Both the position numbers and the translations under genes were made by a program. A DNA stretch of 64,000 nt. It comes from Heliocybe sulcata (taxonomy: Eukaryota; Basidiomycota; Agaricomycetes; Gloeophyllales; Gloeophyllaceae). The stretch covers positions 130,382 through 194,381 of the forward strand of contig ML213526.1 of the NCBI GenBank assembly GCA_004369045.1, written 5' to 3'. This document shows, piece after piece, positions 11,221 to 22,069 of the stretch; positions within the stretch are counted from its first letter, which is position 1; every line of letters begins with the position of its first letter. The notes below the pieces were generated by a model that worked only from the letters and a program-made list of their open reading frames with translations, had not been told where the DNA came from and did not search any database.

Positions 11221-12513
11221 ATGGTATTCGGTATCTTGTTCAGAAACAAATCTCAAGCGCAGCTTGTCGAGCCTGCGCCGGTGCAGTTGCGCACCCCCTC
11301 GCCGTCCGAGGCTGCGTCTCTCGCTCACGGGCCTCACCAGGATTCACTTCAGGACGCAGGCACGTCCTCTACCGCATTTCCCTCAACAAACATTACGGAA
11401 GATGCTGCGCTGTCTACTGAGGTTGACGCCGACGCGCTCTTATCACTCGTATCCTCCGTTCCTCCGAAAACGTTGCACTCCTACACTCTGAAACGGCTGC
11501 CCACCGCGGAACCGTCGATCGTCTCGTCATTACACAATTTCTTTGCTGATCTTACACCTCCGCCATTACTGCACTGCGTTCGCTGCCATAGGGACTACAC
11601 GGAAGTTGACAACGACGATCGGAGCTGCGTGATAGCACACGATGATGACAGCGCGGAGGTGGAAAGGGTCGGAGTGAAGGGAAAGGGGCGCGCAGCCGCA
11701 GGGAGTGGAGGATACGAGACGCTGTGGGGATGCTGCGGCAAGACTGTCGAGGGAGATGGCGATCAGGGTCCGCCTGATGGCTGGTGCTACGAAGGCAGGC
11801 ATACTGTAAGCCATCTCTGTTGCAATGACCGAATAGAACCTAACTTGTCATAGACGGATGTTAAACGCGCACGGTTCCGTGCTGATTCCACCGCCTACGA
11901 TGACAAGCTCATCTCCTGCTTTAAGCTCAACTGTCACGGCGTGCGCGCCCAGCGCCCTCGCTCATCTACACCACCCTCTCCACATGCGCGCATCGCAGAT
12001 AGCTATGGTCTTAGCTTTGGGGTTGCTAGGAAACGTCGCCGGTCGACGATGCACAGGGAAGACCAGGAAATGCGGGAGCCGAGCAGTGATGGCGAGACGG
12101 ACAGCTTCGTCGGAGAGCTTCCCAACGACGAGAACGAGGGGAGTGCCGCTGGGAAGAAGGGCAAGGGGAAGGGGAAGGAGAAGGCAACTTTTGCAGAGCC
12201 CGCACCCAAGCGCAAGCCTGGAAGACCGAAGAAGAAGAAGGACGACGATATGGACGTGGATACCGACGCTGCGTCTGTCAAGTCTAGCAAATCCACGAAG
12301 AAGCCCAGGGCGAAAGCGGGGAAGGAGAAGGAGAAGGAGAAACAGGGTGCGAAGTCGGATAACGAGGACGCGATGTCGGTCGTGTCGTCTGCGTCGACGA
12401 AGCCCAAGCCGAAGGCCACGAAGCCGAGGAAGTCCAAGTTGGCAACGGAGACTACTGTGGAGGGGCCGATGGAGGATAAGTCTCCGCAGAAGAAGAAGAC
12501 GAAGACGACTTGA
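11221..12513 (+). CDS. CHORD-like zinc-binding protein with AT-hook and long Lys-rich tail
   Basis: Two exons (11221-11805 and 11854-12513) give 414 residues. Residues 119-194 hold an ordered set of possible zinc ligands: CVRCH, then C136 and H140, a Trp-Gly-Cys-Cys at 169-172, and WCYEGRH ending at 194. The order C..C...C...H...W-x-C-C...C....H resembles a CHORD zinc domain, though the first Cys spacing is shorter and an insert of variable length is present. A short segment after the intron (ISCFKLNCHGVRAQ) adds two more cysteines. The rest is low-complexity and basic, with an AT-hook core (KRKPGRPKKKK) and many Lys/Glu/Asp blocks, which points to a nuclear protein. CHORD proteins are Hsp90/Sgt1 partners; whether this one is, is unknown. 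Confidence 0.75.
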
Positions 12514-12808
12514 TGTCCAGGTATGTGTTTGCGCACTGTGAAGCTGGCAAGTAGGCGCTGAATGCTGTGACTAGATTTTCGTTCTGTGCTACTTCCTATG
12601 TCTCGCACCTTGTCGTGCACCAGCTTTGGCTATACCCGGGACAGTGAGCCATGCCAGGTCACTGTGCCTTCCCAAAGTTCGGAAAATATGGTTCAAAACG
12701 GCTATAATCTGTTCCTTTGCTAATCTATAGTCTGCTCTTATATTGCTTAGGTCTCCTGCTTGTGTATATGCTCTATCTTCTCCCCCTGTCGTTCTGCTTG
12801 GATACACG
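12514..12808. other. 3' flank of the CHORD-like gene
   Basis: Non-coding stretch up to the left target-site copy of the transposon. Nothing else recognised. Confidence 0.4.
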
Positions 12809-13465
12809 AGGACCCTGGATAATACTAATAGAGGTCTAATCCGAGTCCCGGTCAAAGTGGACCTCGCCAGCGTCCATGTCGGGGTCGCGTCCCGGTCAAA
12901 ACGTGACACAGCCACGGCAGGTCGGATCCTCGCGTCCCGGTCAAAGTGGCCGTCCCCCGCGAGGTTGGATCCGATCCCGGTCAAAAATTAGAAGTCCGCC
13001 CGCCTCTTCAAGCCACACAGGCATATACTCCAGAGCGCATTTCTCCCATGAGCAATATCAATGCAGATGGCATTCTCATTAGCTCCAGCAGCTGACATTG
13101 AGGAAAGCTACATTGTGGGTTTTGATCGGGGAAAAGGCTATGACTACGATGTACACCACTAGCTGTGGACTTTTCCGCAATTTTTGATGGATATTATAGC
13201 AGATGTCACAATTCCTCTAGTTGACAAAGGTCAGAATTACATGCTTAGCCATACAGTTGCGCCTTTGATTTTTCTGAAATTGTTCTATAATTTCTGCAAA
13301 TTTGGAGGTCTGATCAGGATATCCCGGTCAAATTGGCCCTGTGGCCGAGGGTCTGTGTGCGATCCCGGTCAAAATGACCCCAAAAGGAGACCCCGAATCC
13401 CGGTCAAAAATGTCCCGGATGGCCAACTTCCGGATCAGACCTCCATTAGTATTATCCAGGGTCCT
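12809..13465. mobile_element. Non-autonomous DNA transposon (MITE-like), 657 bp, with 35-bp terminal inverted repeats
   Basis: The left end (12809-12843) and the right end (13431-13465) are inverted copies of each other over 35 bases with two mismatches; both begin AGGACCCTGGATAATACTAA reading inward. They are flanked by an identical 8-bp direct repeat GATACACG at 12801-12808 and 13466-13473, the expected target-site duplication. Inside lie seven copies of TCCCGGTCAAA, all in the same direction. No transposase frame of useful length is present, so movement would need an enzyme from elsewhere. The 8-bp duplication fits hAT, but the TIR start is not a typical hAT end, so the superfamily is open. 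The few TIR mismatches suggest a fairly recent insertion. Confidence 0.88.
12846..13408 (+). repeat. Seven same-direction copies of TCCCGGTCAAA inside the MITE
   Basis: Copies lie at 12846-12856, 12890-12900, 12935-12945, 12975-12985, 13322-13332, 13363-13373 and 13398-13408. Four sit near the left end and three near the right end, spaced about 30-45 bp apart. All seven point the same way, whereas the element's ends point towards each other. Confidence 0.92.
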
Positions 13466-13473
13466 GATACACG

Positions 13474-13811
13474 ATACCTGCAGTAGGAAATTGTTTACTA
13501 CGGCCGATGGTATGGGTCCTTACATGTCTTTATCCTTATATGCTGTTAGTGATTTCTCTTTTCCTCTCGCTCGTCTGCTTGAACTGGGCTGGGAAATACG
13601 GCTTGAATACACTGTCAAATAAGCTTGCAAATTGCAATGGGTGTTGCGGAAGCAATCTGATGATTGATCGCCTTCCACGTGAATTCAACGCGTCCGACGT
13701 CTCCGATTTCGTCACTTCAACACGCGTCGCGCTCCTGCGCTCACGTCCTGAGCTTATACCGGGTCTATTTATTGTTTTCTCTCCCTGCATATACTCTGGC
13801 GGAACGACATA
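13474..13811. other. Upstream region of the acyltransferase gene
   Basis: About 340 bp between the MITE and the start codon. It is the likely promoter. The transposon's right end therefore lies about 350 bp from the ATG. Confidence 0.4.
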
Positions 13812-16769
13812 ATGACTAGCATAGACGACGCGGAAACAATGCTTGTGCGACGCCGAAGAGGCTCGATGAGAGCGGATTCGGACAGTGTGGTGGAAGATCT
13901 TAAGGCCGGGAAGAAGGGGAAGGGGGAGCTGAGCGCGGCGAAGGACGTGTTGAGAGAGGACAAGGAGGTTGCGAAGGGAAAGCTGCGCGAGGTGCGTGTT
14001 GATTTGAGGGAGAAAGTGCGAACTGACAAAGCGGGCGGTCTGTAGAAGGAGAACAGTTATCGGCAGTGGTTTGCCACTAGACGATTTTTATTTCCTTTGG
14101 GCATATTCCGTACGTCTCATCGCATTCTCTTTCGCTTAACTCCTTCCTGACTCGTAGCGACAGTCGGTCTCCTCCTAGGCGTCCTCCTCATCCAACCCGT
14201 CGACATCCCGGACATCCCAGCAAGCCTCGCCATTCTCCTGAGCGAATACGACATCTCGCTGCCGGAGTTCCCGCAGATCGACCTGTCGGGGCTCGAGGTG
14301 GAGTGGCGGCGGTTCACAGGCAACATCCCTGAGATATGGAAGTTCAACAATGACGGACGGGAGTTCCAGGTGGGCGACGAGATGGCGAGCAGGGGGCTGA
14401 CCGCGGTGTTCCCGATGGTGCTTATACCTGGAGTGGTTTCTACGGTGTGTGCTGTCTCATGTATGCGTGTGTGCATGGAAGATTGAGACCGCGACCGAAG
14501 GGCCTGGAGTCGTGGTCGACCTCGCCGGAGTACCGCACGTTCTTCAGGCAGAAGATGTGGGGCGGCTTCCATATGGTGCAGCAGGTGACGTTCAACAAGG
14601 AGAAGTGGATGGCGTCGTTGATGCTCGACCCGGTGACCGGGCTGGACCCCGCCGGAGCGAAAGTGAGGGCAGCGGAGGGGATCGACGCGGCGAGCAGCTT
14701 TATTCATGGGTATTGGATTTGGTGCGTTCTTTCACCGCGAATGTCATGCGTTCGCGGTGTCAGAAACTGAGTTTTTTTTTTAGGTCCAAGATCGTGGAGA
14801 ACCTTGCGGTGGTGAACTATGATACAAATAATTTGTTTCTTGCGCCGTACGACTGGCGGCTGTCATATTACAACCTAGAAGAGAGGGATGGGTATTACTC
14901 GAAATTGAAGGCTATGATAGAAGGGTTCAAGTGAGTCTTCGGTTAGCTACGTATATGCTGCGACTTACAAAGGAAACAGGAAACGGCAAGGGAAAAAAGT
15001 CGTCTTGACTGCACACTCGATGGGTAGCTCGGTATGTTATCCTCGTGCCAATGTTGGCGGACACCTAACCGAGTTCTATTATTTGGCAGGTTCTCTTGGT
15101 ACGCACTCTCAGTCGGTCAATCCGTTCGCTTGGCTGACATATGTCACCAGTACTTGTGCGTGTCGTGTCTTCTCTTCGGCAGAGCTCGTCTTAGTTCCTG
15201 CGAGCAGCTTCAAGTGGGTCGAGTCACCTCTGCATGGAGGCGGCGGTCCCGAATGGGTAGAGGTGAGGGCAGTGCTCTCTCAAGGCGTGGCCTGAGCTGA
15301 TGCGCCTCAAACCAGAATCACGTCGAAGCAGTGATTTCCATTGCTGGGACTCACCTGGTGAGGCCTTCGATGTTGTAGTATCACAATACACTGAACGCTT
15401 CACTTTTCCAGGGCGTGGTGAGTCGCCCTCCGATTCGATGGACTGAGTAGTAACGGACGAATCCTAGGCTAAAGCCATGGCTGCCTTCCTCTCCGGAGAA
15501 ATGAAAGACACTGTGCAAATGAACCCAGCAGCAGCGTACGGTCAGCCTCCTCCCTTCCCCCTCCTCGCGTTCCATCCTAACACCACCTAGTTCTCGAGCG
15601 CTTCTTCTCGCGCAAAGAACGTGGCAAGCTCTTCCGCTCGTGGCCGGGCAGCGCGAGCATGTGGGTGAAGGGTGGCGACGCCGTGTGGGGCAACCACACT
15701 TTTGCGCCGGACGACGCGCCCGACGCGGCGCATACGCACGGCGAGCTGATTGCCTTCCGCGAGGCGCTGAGCAATAGCCATGATTTGGATGTGGGGAATA
15801 TGACGGCGGAGCAGGCGGGGACGTGGGTGCTAGAGCATACGCCGACGACGTTCCAGGTGGGCCGGGTGTTGCGCGTCGCTTGGGGGCTAGGCTGACGTCG
15901 TGTGACTCAGAAAATGATGGAAACTAACTATTCGAATGGGATGGAGAGGGATGAGGAACAGCTGAAGAAGAATAACCTTGATCATCGGAAGTGGAGTAAT
16001 CCGCTGGAAGTCCAGTGCGTGTTTCGTACCGTTGGGATGAGACGGAGCTGACGTGAGCGCAGGCTACCGTACGCACCCTCGATGAAGTATTACTGCGTTT
16101 ACGGACACGGCAAAGAGACGGAGCGGTCGTACTGGTCTGTCTGTTCTCGCCACGCGTCAGTGGCCCTCTAGTAACGTCTCAGTGCAGGTACGCCAGAGGC
16201 GAATTCGAACACGACGACACCCTCGCAGACGCGCACGACGCCGTCTGCTCGAACAGCTCCGACTGTCGCACCGACCGCGCCCCGCTCGACCTACCGCTCC
16301 TCCGGCGGAGCTGGATCGACGCCGAGTACACTGACGAGGGCGTTTACCCAAAGGTATGGTGCACTATCGCGCGTCCGTAAAGGAGCGTTAATGGACTGTA
16401 CAAGGTGCGCAATGGCGTGAAGATGGGCGAGGGCGACGGGACGGTGAGTCTCCTCAGCTTGGGCGCTATGTGTGTAGAAGGGTGGAAGCGCAAGCGGTGG
16501 AACCCCGCGGGGATCAAGGTTGTCACTGTCGAGGTTCGTTCTTCTTTCTTTGCATTCTGCACTATACAGACCCGGTACTGCAGCTCCCACATCGACCAAT
16601 CCCGAGCATCCCTCGCGGGGGCGCAAACACGAGCGACCACGTCGACATTCTCGGTGCGTCGGCGCTGAACGAGATTATACTGAAGGTGGCGACGGGGGTC
16701 GGGCACGAGGTCGAGGAACAGTTTGTGTCGAACATCACAGAGTATGCGAAGCGGGTGCAGTGGGATTGA
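13812..16769 (+). CDS. LRO1: Phospholipid:diacylglycerol acyltransferase (Lro1/PDAT type)
   Basis: Makes triacylglycerol in the ER by moving an acyl chain from a phospholipid to diacylglycerol. I resolve 18 exons: 13812-13991, 14046-14109, 14158-14444, 14501-14721, 14784-14930, 14980-15031, 15090-15098, 15151-15155, 15208-15262, 15316-15357, 15412-15417, 15468-15540, 15591-15856, 15911-16014, 16063-16134, 16188-16353, 16405-16533 and 16584-16769. Together they give 687 residues, close to yeast Lro1. The N-terminus is charged and cytosolic, followed by one membrane helix (GIFPTVGLLLGVLLI). The lipase-type serine motif is TAHSMGSS, then YFFKWVES and AGTHLGVAKAMAAFLSGEMK, which are PDAT hallmarks. 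A late DGDGT and the His in SDHVDILGAS complete a likely Ser-Asp-His triad. Three exons are only 9, 5 and 6 nt long. Confidence 0.93.
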
Positions 16770-17373
16770 GGAGAAAGGCGGATGCATGACACTTACGACC
16801 CACGACCTAACTTATTAGTGTAGACTGACTAGACTGACACGCCCCGATATCCGACACACGTTCGCTCATAGCTATCGTTAATACCATGCCCGTACAGAAA
16901 TCCTGGCTAGCCTAAATCCCGATTCTCCCAACCCTCACGCGTATATATAGTGTCAACAGAGAGAAAGCATTCCCTCGTAAGGCGGTTGCAACAGCCAGGG
17001 CTTGCATTACGGACTTCAGAGCGTAATGAGCACAGCCCAATAACCCAAGACTAATCCAAACAGCAGAGGCGCAGCAGGGACTGCCCTGCACAACGGACTG
17101 CGCGAAACGGGTGACTTGGCAGAAATAACGGACCTAGGCGTCAATGCAATGCAATTGCACGATTGCATTGGAATGCTAATGACATTAACGACGCTGTAAA
17201 CGCTGTAAATGACAACTGTCTATAATTGCGTGACATTTACAAAATTATGAACGGCTTTGATCTGACATCATCGAGGAAATGGAAATCTGCAGCTTAGTTT
17301 ATGGGTGCCGATGTTTGCGAATGTATGGGAATGTAACCTAATGTACCCTGATGAATCCAGTTTTCACTGGGCC
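16770..17373. other. Intergenic between convergent genes
   Basis: Holds the 3' ends of the acyltransferase and Atg22-type genes. A small self-complementary patch near 17150-17175 (ATGCAATTGCA-like, followed by GCAATGCA-type repeats) stands out, but I cannot assign it a role. Confidence 0.4.
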
Positions 17374-19627
17374 TCACGCCTTCGCGCCGTAACTCCCGCT
17401 CTCCTCCGCCCTCCCACCCCTCATCTCCTCCGCCCACTGCCTTGCATCCCTCCTCCCCTTCTCGACGTCCACCCCAAACCAAATGACCAAGCTCGCGGCG
17501 GTGCACAGCGCAAAGAGAAAGGGGAAGCCTTTCCAGTTGTCGCCCGAGTTGTTGATGATCGCTTGGATGACGTTCGGCCCGACCATCGATGACGCGCGAT
17601 TCGAGAGCCCGAAGAGACCAAAAAACTAGCGGGGGATTAGTAAGGCGCAAAGAACAGGGCGGGGGAGAGACGCACCATGTTATCGAACCCCGGCGGCGTG
17701 AGCTCGGCCATCATCGTCTGCGAGAAAGCATAGTACGGCGCTTGGAACAGGCCAAAGACGACATTGTAGAACCAGAACTCCCAGGCGTTGTGGAAGCTGC
17801 GTGAGGTCAGGAAAGGGAGCAACGTCGAGCAAGGAAATGCTCACCCAATCTTGTTCGTCCATATCCCGATCATGCCCCACAGCGGTATCAGTATAGTGAC
17901 CACGTTCGTCACCACAAACTATAGCCAGATTCAGGTCAGACTGCCCGCTTCCACCGCTCGCAGCAAGCAAGACCTCACCATCCGCTTAGTCCGCACCCGC
18001 CCCCACCGCTGGATATACCAAAAGCCCAGCGTACTAGCGGTAGACGTGACGGCTTGTGCGAGGCCAAGGTACGTGTTCTGCAGGAACGAGAAGTGAAAGT
18101 GGTCGTTCTGGCACAGAGAGATGAGGGTGCCGGTGGTGTTGAGGCCCTGCGCCGAGTACGCGAACAAGTTAGCGCTGTGCGGAGATAAGAGGGGGAGGGA
18201 GACTGACATCCGCCAACAAAAAGAACGCGAACAGGTACACGAATGTATATGGCAATCTCTTCCATTGTTTCAGCGCGACCAGGATCTGTTTCCAGCCTAC
18301 TGTAAAGTAGTGTTCGCCTTTGGGGAGAGGAGGGCCCGGGCGGGGTTGTTGAAAAATGACTACAGTGCAGGATGAGTGAAGGGAAGAGTAAGAGACGATG
18401 AGACGCACACCACCATATCCCAGTCAGAACCCAGTACCCGTTCGTCCTGCGTTACCGCCATCATTATCAGTGAAACCAGTCAGACAAGGGAGGACTCACA
18501 GCACAATCGTATAATTGTTGACCTTGGGATCGTTCGCGAGCGGGAGGAGGATGGAGAGGTTGAGCGCGAGGGTGACGATGTAGCCTATGTTGCTGTGGGT
18601 CTGTCCGACCACGCGAGTTCAGCACTCTACTTGCTTCCAAAGGGAGAGCGAAACAAGTGGGAAGGGCACTCACCGTACTGATATTACTAACCCGATTCCG
18701 CTCGAGACTCTCCTCGCGCTCCCACTCTTCCTCGCTTAGCTCGCCACGCTCGTACTTCTCTCTTACCTAGAGCGACGAGGAGTTCATCATATATCGAAGA
18801 CGATACAAGAATCACACTCACCTCGCGCGACTTGGCAGTATTTCTGGCGAGTCGAGGGAATACGGCGGCATAGAAGACGAGGGTGGCGCCATAGGAGATG
18901 AAGCCCAGCATGTAGAGGGCCATGGCGGTGCGCCATCTAGACGCCGCTAGTATCGGGTCGGATAGGAAGAAGTTAGCTGGTGAGAGGGTTAGAGAGAGAG
19001 GCGGACAGACATGTGAGCGCCATAGAGCCGAACTGAGCGGCCCAGCACACGACTGTCATGAAGAGCAGGAGCCAGCGCCCGAAAGTGCCGTAGTCCGCCG
19101 CAGAGCCGATGGTGGTGAATATGAGAGTCATAACCTACATCCTCCATCAGCCACAACCGTAATCAGTCTCGCATGAGAACATACAGCGAAACACAGTCCA
19201 TTCGCGACCAACACCACCGAGCTCACAGCCCTCACACCCGACCCCCAGGGTACGACGCACTGCCCGGACGCGTCGGGGGCATTGCACGAGGAGCCGGGGC
19301 CAAAGACGGGGTCGTAGCCCGCTGCTGTGGCCCAGGACTGGAAGAGTGTGAGGGAGTAGCCGTTCGGGCCGACGCCGTTGTCACCGTTGTAGTAGACTGC
19401 GAGAGGTGAGGTAAGAAGAAGTGGGATAGAGGGAGGGAGGACGTACGATAGTAAGACCAGAGCTCTTTGCGGGTGACAATGGGCTCGTCCTTCCCGTCTA
19501 CGCCTCCACTGTCTGCGCTCAACCCCTCCACCGCCACCTTAACGTCCTTTACATCCGAATCGGCGTCCTTGACGAGGCCGATGTCGTGTTCGGGAATGGG
19601 GATCTCAGGCGCAGGTAGGCGGGACAT
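17374..19627 (-). CDS. ATG22: Atg22-type vacuolar amino-acid effluxer (major facilitator)
   Basis: Atg22 exports amino acids from the vacuole after autophagic breakdown. The first two exons are clear: 19447-19627 (MSRLPAPEIP ... VTRKELWSYY) and 19185-19396 (LYYNGDNGVGPNGYS, then FQSWATAAGYDP and VVPWGSGVRAVSS). This matches the family's N-terminal layout, with an E-LW-x-YY motif leading into the first lumenal loop. Later exons give ATGTLIFTT-like and ALYMLGFISYGATLVFYAAVFPRLARNT segments, REKYERGELSEEEWERE (the usual charged loop), NRVSNISTT, and a final helix with GFPFLFALCTAASLVIWFGVDVEKGR. Several more introns break the middle part; I did not fix each border. The gene converges on the acyltransferase gene. 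Confidence 0.85.
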
Positions 19628-20830
19628 GACTGGCGGGCTCTATCTCCAGCAAACGGAGCAGACGGCGAAGAGACCCTTCGCCGAATCATATTTGAGATGG
19701 AGAGTTCGAGGTGCCAGAGTAAGTTTAGGTCCATCAGTCCATGTGGGGAAGCGTGTGTCACGAGATAAGATAACGCCCCGGCGGTGGCGGTGGAACCGTC
19801 TCTCCAGAGAGGAATGCGTTAACTAGAGTCGGTAGACTAGACAGCCAGAATGTGATTGGCAGCATTGAGGGAGGCGAGACGGTCGTAACCAAACTGGCGA
19901 GCGAGCTGACTGCGTGAGTTCCTGAGACAGTAGTGAAGTCCCCTGCAATTCCGGCGTCAGTTCCAAGCAGCTTGAGACAGAAAACGACATCAACTACAGG
20001 AATATACAGCCTACATTGCGTACCAGGGGTAGTGGTTGAAAGAGCAGGATGTTCAAGTGAGAGAAACCCCCGAGTTGTCCCGGCAAGCTAAAAGAGAGGG
20101 TGTTGCTATTCTCCCGGAACTGAGTGGAGGAAGGCGAAAGCGCAAATACCACACACACCATTATATACCACAAAGCTTCTAGAGAAGCATAATGCCGCCC
20201 AATTGCCCCCATGAATCGTCAGAATCAGACATTGATACTCATAATCACAGTCGAGTGCTGGAGAAGAAAATGGGGAGGAGAGAAGAGCCATAGTTTCAAG
20301 CCCAAGGCTCTCTCTTTTATACCATTGGACGAAAGAAAATGTGACGTACGTGTCGATCATCATAGGGTAGAGAAGAAAAGTAAAACAGAAGCAATGTGAA
20401 GGGGCACGGAAAACTACCCTAAAGAGGATATGCTACAGCCATATTTGTCACGAAGCAAGCATCAGAACGCGGAAGACTTCGCCACTGTCACGCAGCCACC
20501 TCGTGTGAAAGTGATTATTGAGCGAGGTATTCCATATCAGGAGCTCACACTGCTATATTGAGGAGCATGCGATCGAGATCTCTGGTCGATCGCGAAACGA
20601 AGCGTATGAACAGAGCCTACCATCCCAACAAACTCGAGCCTCTGGCCCTCGACTTATTTTTAACTCTATCGACCTCTGTGTATGTACGCGCCTTTCTCTG
20701 CGAAGACAACGGAGATGTAAACTTGGCAGAATCAGGGCAATAAACCCGGCGGTAGACGCTGGGGCCACGCTATAAAGCCAGCCATATCATACTGCTACGC
20801 ACCTCCTCGCTCCCATATACTTGCCTGATA
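19628..20830. other. Intergenic, 1.2 kb, with one copy of a dispersed repeat
   Basis: No coding region that I can support. It contains the upstream region of the Atg22-type gene, the upstream region of thioesterase copy 1, and a diverged copy of the repeat that is found twice at the right end of the window. Confidence 0.5.
20311..20398 (+). repeat. Dispersed repeat with core TGTGACGTAC, copy C
   Basis: The order of blocks is the same as in the two copies near 63.5-63.8 kb: a TTTATA-like block, GGACGAAAGAAAATGTGACG, TACGTGTCGATCATC, then AAGAAAAG...AGAAGCAATG. It is more diverged than those two and stands alone. Confidence 0.55.
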
Positions 20831-21580
20831 ATGTCGCCTGCTAAGCCGCCCATTAATCCCCTTGCCATCTCCCTCTCCGAAGCCTCCCAAATCCGAGGCA
20901 ACGTTTCCCCCGAAGTCAAACAAACCGTCGCGTCCCTCGCGCCTCGGTTCGCTGTCACGCCCGATGGCAAGCCCGGATTTGCGAGTAGTGTTGGGAAGAG
21001 GCTCAAGGTCACGGAGGTGAGCCTCCTACCGAATAAGGAGGAGCGGGAGAGGAGGGAATGTAGAGTCGTCGTTGAGCTTGCTGTGGAGGATGGTAAGCTC
21101 GTTCCTTAGTTGGCAGACAGGCTGAGAGGTGACTATGCATAGAGGATAGATATGCTGAACGGAGTGGGGACTATGCATGGAGGCTGCAGCGCGTTTCTGA
21201 TTGACAAGTCCGTCACTTTCCGCCTTCCTGTCCCTCTTCTCACACCCCTACGTAACGCAGCTGTTCGACCATGCCCCTGGCAGCCTACTCGCTAGCCACC
21301 AACGGGCCCGGCTCACTAGCAGCAGGCGTCTCCCAGGCGCTGAACATCGTGTATCATGCACCCGCACTGCTGTACGCCTCTCTCTCCTCCTCCTGTTGCT
21401 GCAATTACGTTCCCACTGAACGGATTTTACAGAGGTGACAGACTGCGCATAGTCAGCACGACCATAGCGGTGGGCGCGAGGGTCATGTCTGCGAGGTGCG
21501 AGGTATGGAATGACACCCGCCGTCGCCTCGTCGTCTCGGGCGTGCACGTCAAGATGGAGCCGTCAGCCGCCAAGCTCTAA
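20831..21580 (+). CDS. Hotdog-fold thioesterase, THEM2/ACOT13-like (copy 1)
   Basis: Exons 20831-21092, 21150-21207, 21261-21371 and 21433-21580 give 192 residues. The core reads DMLNGVGTMHGGCSAFLIDN, then TMPLAAYSLA, VSQALNIVYHAPALLGDRLRIV and VMSARCEVWND. This is the small PaaI/THEM2 type of acyl-CoA thioesterase: Asn-Gly and His-Gly-Gly at the turn before the long helix, and an acidic residue in the helix start. Such enzymes cleave acyl-CoA thioesters as multimers. Its two paralogues in the window have an extra intron between the Glu of ARCE and the next residue; here the two coding parts are joined directly. Confidence 0.85.
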
Positions 21581-22069
21581 ATCTGACGACGACGGGAGGG
21601 AAGAGGGTATAAAGCAGACTCGCATCCCACGCGCAGCACTGTAGAAAGAGGAGAATCATTCAACTGGGTTTATCCTCGTGCTCCCACTCCTCCGTCAATT
21701 GCGGTAGATATACCTCACATTATCAGTCAAGGTCCCATGGATCTCGTATTCAACCCCAATATTGCTGATCTTCATATGTATTTCAGTGCAGGGTTGTGGG
21801 TGGAATGGTTTATAAAACTTAGAAACTCTATTGACGTCGATTGGTGCTTGCGAGTTCCCGTCTCTTAGGACCTGGTATCGTGCGTGGAGTCACCATGCAT
21901 CAGGAGGCACTGCACTCTTACAAGTCCGCAAGACATACTTGTACCGATTACTTCACTCTGAGTAGTCTGTCATTCAGATCTCAATCTGACAACAGCAGAC
22001 TGACCATTATGGGCTGCCGCAACGATAAACGAGACGGACACACCTAGAAACGACTGCGACACTACATCC
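21581..22069. other. Intergenic between convergent genes
   Basis: Between the stop codons of thioesterase copy 1 and the P450. It should contain both 3' ends. Nothing else seen. Confidence 0.45.

Noticed and set aside
16405-16533. GTGAGT inside the acyltransferase exon right after DGDG-T, which looks like a donor site
   Set aside because: Reading through gives DGTVSLLSLGAMCVEGW, the conserved family block. Splicing there would remove it.
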